DNA from: Microbacterium flavescens
GTDB lineage: Bacteria > Actinomycetota > Actinomycetes > Actinomycetales > Microbacteriaceae
Length of the DNA: 64,000 nucleotides
Reading direction: 5' to 3'
Assembly (NCBI RefSeq): GCF_018588945.1
Contig: NZ_JAFIWA010000002.1
Location: 124,001 to 188,000 of the forward strand
Shown here: piece after piece, positions 50,972-59,914 of the stretch
Position numbering within the stretch: the stretch's first letter is position 1
How the letters are laid out: every line of letters starts with the position of its first letter
Notes under the pieces: model-generated
The model's input: only the letters and a program-made list of their open reading frames with translations
The model's database searches: none
Told to the model about the DNA's origin: nothing
Program-made: the position numbers and the translations under genes

Positions 50972-51016
50972 GGCCCGCGCCTGCGCCCGGCCCGCGCCTG
51001 CGCCCGGACTGCGCCC
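50972..51016. repeat. Tandem 17-bp GC-rich repeat
   Basis: GGCCCGCGCCTGCGCCC occurs twice head to tail (50972-50988, 50989-51005) followed by a partial third copy. It lies upstream of the HTH regulator gene. Confidence 0.8.
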
Positions 51017-51019
51017 GAA

Positions 51020-51145
51020 ACGTGTCGCACAACCTGCGGGCCACCCGGCGTTCCGCTGCGGCTTCTGAGACACGCCGGAGCGACGGGTCGCAGAAGTGGT
51101 GTCATACGCGAGGCGAAGCCGCAGGTCCTGCGACGCACCCCCCGC
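51020..51145. repeat. Imperfect palindromes in the gap upstream of the HTH gene
   Basis: GTGTCGCACAACCTGCGG is mirrored imperfectly by CTGCGGCTTCTGAGACAC and again by CCGCAGGTCCTGCGAC; a related GGTCGCAGAAG lies between. Several alternative hairpins are possible. No gene fits this stretch. Confidence 0.55.
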
Positions 51146-51157
51146 GGAGGCGGGGCG

Positions 51158-51523
51158 TCAGAAGACGAAGAGCTGCCCCATGATGAGGATCGCGATGAAG
51201 AAGACCGCGAGGATGGCGCCGACGATCGCGAGCGTCTTGCCCGAGAGCTTGGCGACCGCCCAGCCCACGAGGAACGGCAGCGCGAAGAGCAGGATCGCGA
51301 CAGTCCACCAGAACGCCACGTAGCCGCCGGTGGTGGCCGCCTCGAGGCGGCCGCCGAAGAGCTGCTGCGAGGCCGGGTGCGTCGCGAAGCGCACGGCTGC
51401 CGAGATGGGCACGGCGACGAACGCGAAGATGATGAGTCCGAGCAGCGCGCCCCAGAGCGCGGGGCTGCCGTTTCCGCTGAGCACGCCGCCGTGCGGCTCC
51501 TGCTGGTGGTGTCCTGATGCCAT
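51158..51523 (-). CDS. Small predicted membrane protein, unknown function
   Basis: A 121-residue protein with a His/Gln-rich cytosolic start (GHHQQEPHGG) and three hydrophobic segments (about 24-45, 68-88, 96-118). I do not recognise a family. The ATG at 51523 lies 7 nt after TAGTGT, predicting a leaderless mRNA. Confidence 0.75.
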   Translation of the reverse strand: MASGHHQQEPHGGVLSGNGSPALWGALLGLIIFAFVAVPISAAVRFATHPASQQLFGGRLEAATTGGYVAFWWTVAILLFALPFLVGWAVAKLSGKTLAIVGAILAVFFIAILIMGQLFVF

Positions 51524-51530
51524 GCCTCGA

Positions 51531-51536
51531 ACACTA
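51531..51536 (-). promoter_or_regulatory. -10 hexamer of a predicted leaderless mRNA (small membrane protein)
   Basis: TAGTGT on the minus strand ends 7 nt before the ATG at 51523. Confidence 0.5.
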
Positions 51537-51664
51537 TCGGGCGCCCCCGGGTCGCCCGCGTCATCCGAAGAGGATGACACGCGAAGAGATACGCCCGCGG
51601 TCCGTCTCGGGCGCCGGCATCCGCTCGTCTGACAGGGTGGATGCAGGAGCGAACAGGGAGATCC

Positions 51665-52903
51665 ATGGGCGAGCGTGAGGACGGGCTCTTCGCCCGCCCG
51701 GCGTTCGTGCGGTACTTCTCCGCCGTCGCGGTCGGCGCGCTCGGAACCGCCCTGACGGCTGTCGCCCTGCCCGTGCTGGTCGTCGATGTGCTCGACGCGA
51801 GCCCGTTCGAAGTGGGTCTCGTCTCTGCCGCGCAGTTCGTCCCCTACGCGCTGCTGGGGCTCTTCGCGGGGGTATATGTCGACCGCTGGAGGCGTCAGCG
51901 CGTCCTCGTGTGGGCGAGCATCGGCCGGGCGGTCTCCTTGGGCTTGATCCCGGTGCTGTGGATGGCGGGAGCGCTCGAGCTCTGGGTGCTCATCGCGCTC
52001 CTGCTGCTCTTCGGCTCGTTCGCCGTGTTCGGCTTCGCCGCGACGCAATCCCTCCTGCCGCAGATCGTCGAGCGCCGCGCGCTCCTCGCCGCCAACGCGC
52101 GGCTCGATCAGGCCGAAGCGGCGGCGCAGACCGCGGGGCCGGCACTCGGTGGGGCGCTCGTGGGGCTGCTCGGTGCTCCGCTCGCGCTGGCGGTCGACAC
52201 CGTCACCTACATCGCTGACGCCGTGCTGATCGCCGGTGCGCGCATCACGGAGACGATCGACCGGACGCGGGCGAAGCGCTCGCTGCGGCGCGAGGTGGCG
52301 GAGGGCGTGCGCTGGATCTATCGGCACGCGACCCTCGCACCCCTCGCCTGGTCGACGCACGTCTGGTTCTTCGCCAACGCCGCCGCGCTCACAGTGCTCG
52401 CGGTCTTCGCACTGCGCAGCCTCGAACTCGGACCCTTCGCCTACGGTCTCCTGTTCGCGACCGGCGGCGCGGCGACCCTGCTGGGGGCGAGCCTCGCCGC
52501 GGTCGTCGGCGGGCGCATCGGCGCCGGCCCGGCGATCATCGCTGCGCGCGGGCTGTATCCGATCGCATGGCTGGCGATCGCCCTGCTGCCCTCCGGCGAC
52601 GCCGACCCCGTCGCGCTCGCCCTGCTGTTCGGCGCCTTCGCCCTGCAGGGACTCGCCGCGGGCGTCGAGAACGCGAACGAGATGAGCTACTGGCAGACGG
52701 TCACGCCCGACGCCCTGCTGGGCCGTACCAACGGCACGCGTCGCTCGGCGAATCGCACGATGGCGGTCGTGGGCGCACTGGCCGGAGGTGCGGCGGCGAG
52801 CGTCTTCGAGCTCAACGCGGTACTGCTGGGCGTGGCGGCGATCTTCGCGCTCGCGTTCCTGATCGCCCTTGCTTCGCCGCTGCGCACCGCCCGCGCCGAC
52901 TGA
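51665..52903 (+). CDS. MFS transporter, MdfA/enterobactin-exporter-like group
   Basis: A 412-residue transporter with about twelve membrane helices. It starts FVRYFSAVAVGALGTALTAVALPVLVVD and has the loop motif GLFAGVYVDRWRRQRVLVW. Layout fits MFS_3-type exporters (EntS-like, tetracycline or macrolide efflux). ATG 51665 is preceded by AGGGAGA. An in-frame ATG at 51641 is less favoured. No regulator is adjacent, so the substrate cannot be proposed. Confidence 0.85.
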   Translation: MGEREDGLFARPAFVRYFSAVAVGALGTALTAVALPVLVVDVLDASPFEVGLVSAAQFVPYALLGLFAGVYVDRWRRQRVLVWASIGRAVSLGLIPVLWMAGALELWVLIALLLLFGSFAVFGFAATQSLLPQIVERRALLAANARLDQAEAAAQTAGPALGGALVGLLGAPLALAVDTVTYIADAVLIAGARITETIDRTRAKRSLRREVAEGVRWIYRHATLAPLAWSTHVWFFANAAALTVLAVFALRSLELGPFAYGLLFATGGAATLLGASLAAVVGGRIGAGPAIIAARGLYPIAWLAIALLPSGDADPVALALLFGAFALQGLAAGVENANEMSYWQTVTPDALLGRTNGTRRSANRTMAVVGALAGGAAASVFELNAVLLGVAAIFALAFLIALASPLRTARAD

Positions 52904-52924
52904 TCGCGGACCGCTGCGCCGGTG

Positions 52925-53872
52925 TCAGGCGAGACCGGCCTCGATCCGGATGCGGAGCCAGCGGGCGGCGACCACCCCCTGCGCGCGTTGGAAGTCTCGC
53001 AGGGCAGGCAACTGCGGGATGAAGGGGAGAACGGCTGAGCACAGGAAGTAGCTCGACATCGCCGCGAGCACCGCGGTGACGTCGGCGGCAGGAGCGGACG
53101 CGGACAGAGCGGACTCCCGGAACACCGACTCGGGTGACGGGGTGTCGGGGAACAGGCAGACGCTCGGCACGGCGAGCACCCAGTCCAGCCAAGGTGCCGC
53201 GACGCAGACCTCGGTCCAGTCGACGATCACCACGTCGTCGCCCGACAGCAGCATGTTGTCGGCGCGCAGATCGCCGTGGATGAGCGAGGCGCCGGCAGAG
53301 GCATCCCGCCACCGGGCAGCCAAGGTGCGAACCAGGTCGAGATTCCCGGCGACCCAGGGATCGATCTCGACGGCCGGATCGCCTCGTTCGACGCGGTTCC
53401 ACCCGTCGAGATCAGCACCGACGGCGTCGGCGAACGTCCTCGCGGCGATCGGCGAAGGAGTGAAGGATGCCGCGGCCTCCTCGAACGCCCGGATCATCCT
53501 TCTCCGCTCGTCTCTCACGGAGGGGATCGGCGCTCTCCCCGGCACGTGCTCGAACACCACGACGACCCAATCGCCGTCATCATCGGCGGCGATCATGTGC
53601 GACGTGAAAGGGCGATTGCCGAGTCGCTCCAGGTTCTCGCGCTCGCGGCGGAGCAGATCGGCGCTGCCCGGTCCGGTCGCGGTGCCGACCGCCTTCACGA
53701 AGAGGGTGCGCCCGTCCGAGAGCGTTGCACTCGATGCGAAGCCGGGGGAGAAGCCGCCGTCGGCCGTCGTCGTCGTCGTCACCGGAGCCCCGACGAGTCG
53801 CTCGATGCGCGCGCGGATGTGGACCGGCAGGTCGGCCCAGCCGAGGCGGCTCCGGCCGCCGTGCACATCCAT
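52925..53872 (-). CDS. Aminoglycoside-phosphotransferase-like kinase
   Basis: A 315-residue protein of the APH/choline-kinase fold, with the nucleotide-binding N-lobe (about 30-115; TLFVKAVG lysine), catalytic loop LIHGDLRADNMLLSG (about 193-207) and the metal-binding aspartate in VIVDWTEV. Substrate unknown; such genes often act on small alcohols or sugars and few give drug resistance. The ATG at 53872 lies 6 nt after TACGCT. Confidence 0.82.
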   Translation of the reverse strand: MDVHGGRSRLGWADLPVHIRARIERLVGAPVTTTTTADGGFSPGFASSATLSDGRTLFVKAVGTATGPGSADLLRRERENLERLGNRPFTSHMIAADDDGDWVVVVFEHVPGRAPIPSVRDERRRMIRAFEEAAASFTPSPIAARTFADAVGADLDGWNRVERGDPAVEIDPWVAGNLDLVRTLAARWRDASAGASLIHGDLRADNMLLSGDDVVIVDWTEVCVAAPWLDWVLAVPSVCLFPDTPSPESVFRESALSASAPAADVTAVLAAMSSYFLCSAVLPFIPQLPALRDFQRAQGVVAARWLRIRIEAGLA

Positions 53873-53878
53873 CGCCTC

Positions 53879-53884
53879 AGCGTA
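53879..53884 (-). promoter_or_regulatory. -10 hexamer of a predicted leaderless mRNA (phosphotransferase)
   Basis: TACGCT on the minus strand ends 6 nt before the ATG at 53872. Confidence 0.5.
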
Positions 53885-53903
53885 GCGGCGGCGGGAACGA
53901 GCG

Positions 53904-53942
53904 ACGGGCCGGGCGCCGCCTTCGCGGCGGCACCCGGCCCGT
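53904..53942 (-). terminator. Hairpin terminator after the GH43 gene
   Basis: Arms ACGGGCCGGG-C-GCCGCC and GGCGGC-A-CCCGGCCCGT close on a TTCGC loop, 16 bp beyond the stop of the minus-strand GH43 gene. The T-tract is poor. Confidence 0.7.
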
Positions 53943-53958
53943 GATCATCCGTGCGAGA

Positions 53959-56900
53959 TCAGCCGCAGGTCTGCAGCCCGTACGACGCGTCGGTCACCGA
54001 GGTCACCGGCTCGCCGTCCCGCGTGGCGTTCGCCGTCACCGACACCGTGCCGGCCTCGACATCAGCCAGGCGTGTGGTGAAGGCCTGCGACGTCGACTTG
54101 CCCGGCTGGAGCGTGATGCTCTTGCTGCCGTACGCCGTCTGGATCGCCAGGGTCGCCGCGAGGTCGTCGACGTTCTTCGCCTGCACCACGAGCGTCACCT
54201 TTCCGCCGATGCAGCGCGAGGTCGTGGTGACCTCGATCTGCGGTCCGGTCTCGGGCAGCTCGATCGTCTGCGGACCGACGCTCTCGAGCGTCGGGACCAC
54301 CGGCTTGATGAGCCCGTCGGCGCCGAACTCCAGCTTGTCGATCGTCGTCTCGCGGTGGTTGCCGTGGCCGCCGGGGATCGCGAAGCGGTGGTAGGCGATG
54401 TACCAGTCGTCGGTTCCCGGCACGTTGATGATCGAGCTGTGACCGGGCCCCTTGATGCCGAGCGAGAGGTCCTTCTGCAGGATCACCCCGCGGTACGTCC
54501 ACGGCCCGTTCATGCTCGTGGCCGTCGCGTAGCCGACGCGGTAGTTCTCCGAGCCGGTGTCGTCGATCGCGTACGTCAGGTGGTACAGCCCCTCGCGGTA
54601 GTTGAAGAACACGCCCTCGCGGAAATCGGTGAGGCCGTTGATGCGCTGGTACGTCCCCGCCTTCAGCGAGATCATGTCGTCGCTCAGCTCTGCGAGCACC
54701 GCCGCGTTGCCGCCGTTGCCCCACCCGAGGTACCACTTGCCCGACACCGGGTCGTGGAAGGCGGCCGGGTCGATCGCCTGGCCGGACGTGACCTCCTCGT
54801 TGTTGAGGATCATCGCGGTCGGCTGGGCGACGAAGGGGCCCACCGGGCTGTCGGCGACGGCCACGCCGATCGTCTTGCGGTTGAGCGCGGCGTTGTGTCC
54901 GCTGAAGTAGAAGTAGTACTTCCCCTCCCGCTCGATGATCGTGGGCGCCCACGCGTTGCCCGTCGCCCACGGCACGTTGCCGTTGGCGCCGTCGAGCGTG
55001 AGGAACGGCTCGTCCGAGCGCTCCCAGTCGACGAGGTTCTTCGAGCTCCACACGTAGAAGTCCTTGCCGCCCCAGCCGGCGTAGCCGTCCGACGTGGCGT
55101 AGATGTAGTACGTGTCGCCGAAGACGGCGATGTTCGGGTCGGCGTAGAGGCCCGGCAGCACCGGGCTGTTCACGACGCGCGCCTCGATGGTCCACGACGT
55201 GGTGGAGCCGTCGGGCTCGGACAGCGTGTACGCGACCGGCTCGCTCAGGTCGACCACCGTCCCCGAGGCCGGCGACACCGTGACGCCGGGAGCCGTGCTG
55301 AAGGTCGGCGCCAGCGCGGTGACGTCGGTGCCCTTGACGACCGGCACCACGACCGTGTGAGCCGTGCTGTCGACGATCGGCGCCACCTTGAGCTTCGACG
55401 GGTCGGACAGCGACACCTCGAGCAGCTGGTCGGTGACTCCCGCGTTGGCGAGCACCTCCGCTGCCGACAGCGCGCGGTTGTAGACCCGCACGTTGTCGAA
55501 CCAGCCCTGGAAGTACCCGTCGGCCGCGTACAGCGACTTGCCGAGATAGCCCACCAGGTTCGATCCGAGGTCGGTGACCGTGGCCGCCAGCGCCGAGTTC
55601 TCGCCCAGCTTCACGCCGTCGGAGTACACCGTCATCTTCGCGCCGTCGAACACCACGTCGACCCGGTGCCACTGACCGCTGCTCACCGTTCCGGTGACGG
55701 CCGACTCGTTCTGCCACGAGGTCTGCGTGATGGCGCTGCGGACGTCGCCGCCGCGGACCCGCAGGAAGTAGTACTTGTCCTGGCCGGCGCCGAACGCGAA
55801 GGTGAAGAAGTTGCCGCTCGTCTTCTCGGACTTGACGTCCATTGACACCGTCATGGTGCTGCGGCCGTCGAAGAACCCGGTCGGGAACGCGGCGAAGCCG
55901 TTGGTCGTGCCGTCGAGCTTCAGCGCCTTGCCCTGCACGGCGTCGGTGGCCACGGCCGCCGTTCCGCTGGCAGTCAGGTCGGCGCTGCCGACGGAGTCGG
56001 CGAGCGTGCCGTCGTCGAACGTGTACTCGGCGATCGGCTCCTCCTGCGGCTCCTCCGGCTCTTCGGGGTCGACCGGCGCATCGCCGTACGCCTCGAGGAG
56101 GCGCTCCTCCTCGGAGGCAGAGAGCCGCAGCACCGAGCCGTGGCGGAAGCGCTGGTCGAACGAGTACTGGTCGGGGCCGCTGCCCACGGTCAGCTGCCGG
56201 AACTCCAGGCTCTCGAGCGTGTCGGCGATGTGGGCGAAGTAGCCGCTCTGGTCGCCCATCGCCGCCCAGCGCCCGTCAGGCAGCTGGTACACCGTGAGCC
56301 CCTCCATCGAGGCCCGCAGACCGTGAGCGGATGCCTCGCCCCGAGCGATCTCGCGGGTCCACGGTCCGTCCAGACTGGGGGCGGTGTCGACGACCGTGTG
56401 CCAGTCCGACGTGGAGAAGCGGTAGTAGGTGTCGCCCTCCTTCGCGATCGTCGAGTCGATGATGTTCGGCCCGGTCAGCCCGTCGCCCTTCTCGTTGAGC
56501 GACGTCCAGATCTCGGGCTCGGTGAACGTGACGAAGTCGCGCGTCTTGGTGAGGTACATCCGCAGGGCCCAGTCGTTGGTGCCGTCGTCGGTGCGGTCAC
56601 GCGCGGCCCAGTACACGTAGTACTCGCCGGTCGCCTCGTTGTACGTCGCCTCCGGGGCCCACACGCAGCCTGCCTGGTCGAAGCCGGCGAACACGATGCG
56701 CTGGTCGCTCCAGTTGACCAGGTCGGTCGACTCCCACACGACCAGGTTCTGGCTCGCGTTCAACTGGTCCCAGCCGGAGCCGCCTGCCCCGCCGCCCTCG
56801 GCGTGGAGGTCGGTGCCGATGATCCAGTACTTGTCGCCGTCGGGGGAGCGGACGAGGTGCGGGTCGCGCACGCCGAGGTCGCCGCCGAGGTTGGCGAGGA

Positions 56901-58323
56901 TGGGCTTGTTGTCGTTGAGCTTCGACCAGTGCAGGCCGTCCTCGCTGTAGCCGTAGAAGATCTTCTCGTACCCGCCCTCGGCGGCGAAGTGGGTCCACAG
57001 GTAGCCGGCCGTGTAGTCGGTGTCGAGGCCCGCGGGAGCGGCGGTCACGGTGACCGGGATGCTGCGGGTGGCCGTGGTTCCCGGCACGGTCGCGGTGAGC
57101 GTGACCGCGGTGTCGACGGAGCCGCGCGTCACGACCCCTGCCGGCTTGCCGCCCTGCGGGCTGGTCGTGATGACGCCCGTCGGCGCAGCGGCCCAGGTGA
57201 TGTCGCTTCCGTTGACCGAGCCCGCTGCGGGCAGCGTGATGTTGCCCCGCACGTCCTGTGCGCTGGGGATCGCGATCGCGTCGAGGTCGGCCTGAGCGAG
57301 CGCGTCGCCGCCGGGGAGGGGCAGCACCGTGGCGGTGAAGGCGCGGGTCGCGGATGCGGAGCCGCGCGCGAGCGTGGCGGTCAGCGTGACCTCGGCCGGC
57401 GTCTGACCGGCAGCCGGTCGGGTGACGGCGCCGGTGGCGGAGATGACCGCCGGGTCGCTGGAGCCCCACGTGATCGCGGCCCCGTTGGCGCCCTTCGCGG
57501 GGAGGCTGAGGTTGGCGGTGAGACCGCTGAGGTCGCCGAGGGAGAGGGCCGCGGCATCCCGCTGCAGTCGTGTCTCGTCGGTGGGTACCAACGCCGAGAC
57601 CTCGGTGGCGCTGAGCGCGGCGTCGTAGATCCGCACGTCGCGCAGGCTGCCGGCGAGTCGCTTGTCGGCGTCGTAGACCGATCGACCCAGGTGGTTCGCC
57701 GTGGTCACGCCGCCACCGATCGACCCGGGCGTGATGGTGACAGCGGTGTTCTGCGCGACCTGCACGCCGTCGAGGTAGACGCGGGCGGTGTCGGTCGCGT
57801 CGTCGAGCGTGTACGTGATCGTCTTCCAGACGTCCCGCTCGAGGTTCGCGCTGCTGTTCGCGGTCTGCTCGGTCGACCAGTTGCCCGAGGCGATCGAGGT
57901 CTTGTACGCGTTTCCGGTGGAGTAGAGGTAGCCGTTGCCCACGCCGGCGGCGTCGGTGTTGCCGAAGCCGTAGATGAAGTACGGCGTGCCCTGGGCGGCA
58001 CGCACCAGCACCTCGGCGCTGATGGTGATCGACGTCAGGCCGGCGAGCAGATTGTCGGGCAGCTTCACGTGATCGTCGGAGCCGTCGAGTCGCACTCCCT
58101 CACCGCCGGTCAGCGCGGGCGCGCCGACATACGTGCCGTCGCGGCCCGACCCGCTCGCATCGACCGCAACCGTGCCGCTGGTCTCGGTGAGGGGGAAGTG
58201 GGCCACGAGCGTCGCGGCGGCCTCGGCGGCCGCCGCCGGAGCGCTTGCGGCGATCGCACCGGTCAGGCCGAGGGCGATCGCAGTGAGGCTCGCCAGCGTG
58301 CGTCGGACAAGGGGCTGCTTCAT
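53959..58323 (-). CDS. Secreted multidomain glycoside hydrolase with two GH43-type propellers and two LamG domains
   Basis: A 1454-residue exported protein. The signal peptide runs to about residue 33 (ALA-rich cleavage region). Then: LamG/concanavalin-like domain (about 37-243), two bacterial Ig-like units (250-345, 348-430), a GH43-type propeller (about 431-748; VRDPHLVRSPDGDKYW), an acidic linker (DPEEPEEPQEE), a second LamG (764-954), another Ig-like unit, a second GH43 propeller (about 1058-1344; LPGLYADPNIAVFGDTYYIY, GPGHSSIINVPG) and a C-terminal domain. GH43 enzymes cut arabinose- or xylose-containing polysaccharides. No sortase anchor is seen, so it is probably released. Confidence 0.88.
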   Translation of the reverse strand: MKQPLVRRTLASLTAIALGLTGAIAASAPAAAAEAAATLVAHFPLTETSGTVAVDASGSGRDGTYVGAPALTGGEGVRLDGSDDHVKLPDNLLAGLTSITISAEVLVRAAQGTPYFIYGFGNTDAAGVGNGYLYSTGNAYKTSIASGNWSTEQTANSSANLERDVWKTITYTLDDATDTARVYLDGVQVAQNTAVTITPGSIGGGVTTANHLGRSVYDADKRLAGSLRDVRIYDAALSATEVSALVPTDETRLQRDAAALSLGDLSGLTANLSLPAKGANGAAITWGSSDPAVISATGAVTRPAAGQTPAEVTLTATLARGSASATRAFTATVLPLPGGDALAQADLDAIAIPSAQDVRGNITLPAAGSVNGSDITWAAAPTGVITTSPQGGKPAGVVTRGSVDTAVTLTATVPGTTATRSIPVTVTAAPAGLDTDYTAGYLWTHFAAEGGYEKIFYGYSEDGLHWSKLNDNKPILANLGGDLGVRDPHLVRSPDGDKYWIIGTDLHAEGGGAGGSGWDQLNASQNLVVWESTDLVNWSDQRIVFAGFDQAGCVWAPEATYNEATGEYYVYWAARDRTDDGTNDWALRMYLTKTRDFVTFTEPEIWTSLNEKGDGLTGPNIIDSTIAKEGDTYYRFSTSDWHTVVDTAPSLDGPWTREIARGEASAHGLRASMEGLTVYQLPDGRWAAMGDQSGYFAHIADTLESLEFRQLTVGSGPDQYSFDQRFRHGSVLRLSASEEERLLEAYGDAPVDPEEPEEPQEEPIAEYTFDDGTLADSVGSADLTASGTAAVATDAVQGKALKLDGTTNGFAAFPTGFFDGRSTMTVSMDVKSEKTSGNFFTFAFGAGQDKYYFLRVRGGDVRSAITQTSWQNESAVTGTVSSGQWHRVDVVFDGAKMTVYSDGVKLGENSALAATVTDLGSNLVGYLGKSLYAADGYFQGWFDNVRVYNRALSAAEVLANAGVTDQLLEVSLSDPSKLKVAPIVDSTAHTVVVPVVKGTDVTALAPTFSTAPGVTVSPASGTVVDLSEPVAYTLSEPDGSTTSWTIEARVVNSPVLPGLYADPNIAVFGDTYYIYATSDGYAGWGGKDFYVWSSKNLVDWERSDEPFLTLDGANGNVPWATGNAWAPTIIEREGKYYFYFSGHNAALNRKTIGVAVADSPVGPFVAQPTAMILNNEEVTSGQAIDPAAFHDPVSGKWYLGWGNGGNAAVLAELSDDMISLKAGTYQRINGLTDFREGVFFNYREGLYHLTYAIDDTGSENYRVGYATATSMNGPWTYRGVILQKDLSLGIKGPGHSSIINVPGTDDWYIAYHRFAIPGGHGNHRETTIDKLEFGADGLIKPVVPTLESVGPQTIELPETGPQIEVTTTSRCIGGKVTLVVQAKNVDDLAATLAIQTAYGSKSITLQPGKSTSQAFTTRLADVEAGTVSVTANATRDGEPVTSVTDASYGLQTCG

Positions 58324-58377
58324 CGCACATCCTTCGTTCGCCGCATCGGCACGGCGGTGGTGAGGGGTTCGTCTGCG

Positions 58378-58407
58378 ATGTTAGCGCTCACGCAACGGGC
58401 GTAGCAA
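58378..58407 (-). promoter_or_regulatory. Promoter of the GH43 gene
   Basis: On the minus strand TTGCTA (58407-58402), an 18-bp spacer and TAACAT (58383-58378). Operator 1 covers the -10 and operator 2 lies just upstream of the -35. Confidence 0.55.
58379..58392. promoter_or_regulatory. LacI-type operator 1 of the GH43 gene
   Basis: TGTTAGCGCTCACG, a near-palindrome around AGCGCT as in TGTTAGCGCTAACA-type LacI-family sites, overlapping the -10. Confidence 0.65.
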
Positions 58408-58414
58408 GGTCGGC

Positions 58415-58428
58415 GTTACCGCTCACAC
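58415..58428. promoter_or_regulatory. LacI-type operator 2 of the GH43 gene
   Basis: GTTACCGCTCACAC (read GTGTGAGCGGTAAC on the other strand) matches operator 1 in arms and spacing, with centres 36 bp apart. Confidence 0.6.
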
Positions 58429-58458
58429 GCTGCGAGCGAGGACCGCGCCTCAACGTAG

Positions 58459-58493
58459 CGCTGCCCACCGTCCCGGAGGAGAGGTGGGCAGCG
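58459..58493 (-). terminator. Hairpin after the dps gene
   Basis: Arms CGCTGCCCACC and GGTGGGCAGCG flank a 13-nt loop, 18 bp beyond the dps stop on the minus strand. Confidence 0.7.
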
Positions 58494-58511
58494 TCGAGCG
58501 CCTGTTGAGGG

Positions 58512-59096
58512 TCACCGCTTCGGCGTGCGGTTCTCCGCGCTCACCATCCACGAAAGCTGCTCCACGCGTTCAAGGATCGCGTGGAGAATGTCGGCGCTCG
58601 TGGGGTCTTCTTCGTCGACGTCGTCGTGGACGTCGCGGCAAGTCGTGGCGACGGCATCCAGTCGCTCCGTCATCAGGTCGACCACCTCGGTGGTCGCGAT
58701 CTCACCCTGGGGGAACTCGGGCAGCGTGGTCGTCTGGGCGACCAGGTCGCTGCGGCCGTCGGGGAGAGCGTGCAGCGACCGCATGCGCTCGGCGACGGTG
58801 TCGGCGAACTCGCGGGCCGACTCGATGATCTCGTCGAGCTGCAGGTGGGTGTCGCGGAAATTGCGGCCGACGACGTTCCAGTGAGCCTGCTTGCCCTGGA
58901 GAGACAGCTCGATGAGGTCGACCAGAACCTTCTGCAGGTTCTCGCTCAGGGACTCGGATGCCGTGAACCCCTGCTCGGCGTTCTGCTCGTTGGTCAGCTC
59001 CGCGCCGGCTCCGCCACGTGCGGCGCGCCGCTTGCTTCCCGACGCCGTCGCGCCGGTCTTCGTCGAGGCGGGCTTCTTCGCGGTGGTCGTGGCCAC
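58512..59096 (-). CDS. dps: Dps-family DNA-protecting ferritin
   Basis: A 194-residue Dps. A Lys/Ala/Thr-rich tail of about 35 residues (ATTTAKKPASTKTG) should bind DNA. The core has the inter-subunit ferroxidase residues in KQAHWNVVGRNFRDTHLQLD and EIIESAREFADTVAERM. Dps forms a 12-mer that oxidises iron with peroxide and shields DNA. The start is GTG 59096, preceded by ACAGGAGAG; longer in-frame ATG starts are outside any ribosome site. Confidence 0.92.
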   Translation of the reverse strand: MATTTAKKPASTKTGATASGSKRRAARGGAGAELTNEQNAEQGFTASESLSENLQKVLVDLIELSLQGKQAHWNVVGRNFRDTHLQLDEIIESAREFADTVAERMRSLHALPDGRSDLVAQTTTLPEFPQGEIATTEVVDLMTERLDAVATTCRDVHDDVDEEDPTSADILHAILERVEQLSWMVSAENRTPKR

Positions 59097-59271
59097 GATG
59101 TCTCTCCTGTCGTCGGAACACTTCGAAACTAACCACAGCCCCCGTTCCACGCTCGGGGATTGCACAGCCCGCGACGAAGTGCTACCCCGCCCGTCGGCAT
59201 GCGGCGTTCCGGTCGCGCACGTAGGATCGTGCTCGGGTGACCGACCTCTCGGGCCCGGTGAGGGGGCGTCG

Positions 59272-59832
59272 GTGGGCGACGACGGACGGACGACGTGGAT
59301 CCTGGTCGACGGCGAGAACATCGACGCGACACTCGGCGGATCGATCCTCGGCCGCCGGCCTCAGCCCGACGAGCGCCCACGGTGGGATCGGCTGATCTCG
59401 TTCGCGTCCCGCACGTGGCGTCAGCCCGCGCAGGGACTGTTCTTTCTCAATGCGACGACCGGCATCCCGATGGCGTTCGTGCAGGCGCTCAAGGCGATGG
59501 ACTACCGCGTCGTCCCGCTCTCGGGCGCGCCCGACGAGAAGGTCGTCGACATCGCCGTGCAGCGCACGCTGCAGGCTCTCGCCGGACGCGCCGACGACGT
59601 CATGCTGGTGAGCCACGACGGCGACTTCCTCGACGATGTGTCCGCCCTGATCGACGGCGAGCGACGCGTCGGCGTGCTCGCGTTCACCGAGTTCCGCAAC
59701 GCCGGCTTCGCAGCGCTGCCCGGCATCGAGAAGTTCGATCTCGAGTACGACGCCCAGGTGTTCGACGCCCCGCTTCCGCGCGTCCGCGTCATCCCGATCG
59801 ACGAGTTCGATCCCGCGATGTTCCTGCGCTGA
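59272..59832 (+). CDS. NYN-domain (PIN-like) predicted ribonuclease
   Basis: A 186-residue protein of the NYN/LabA group. Acidic active-site candidates lie in TWILVDGENIDATLG (near 14), SGAPDEKVVDIAVQRTLQ (near 85) and VMLVSHDGDFLDDV (near 115), the typical PIN arrangement. Members cut RNA, but the target is unknown. GTG 59272 follows GAGGGGG and keeps the conserved start. It is divergent from dps with a 175-bp gap. Confidence 0.82.
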   Translation: MGDDGRTTWILVDGENIDATLGGSILGRRPQPDERPRWDRLISFASRTWRQPAQGLFFLNATTGIPMAFVQALKAMDYRVVPLSGAPDEKVVDIAVQRTLQALAGRADDVMLVSHDGDFLDDVSALIDGERRVGVLAFTEFRNAGFAALPGIEKFDLEYDAQVFDAPLPRVRVIPIDEFDPAMFLR

Positions 59833-59914
59833 CGCGCACCGCGCATACGCTCCCGCAACATCGGTCCCGCTGGACTGGACCCGCCGGTCCGACAGCCGGC
59901 GGGAAGCAGGAACC

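Noticed and set aside
59237..59271. GTG 59237, 9 nt after TAGGAT, as the start of the NYN gene
   Set aside because: It is in a different frame from the NYN domain. GTG 59272, with GAGGGGG before it, fits.
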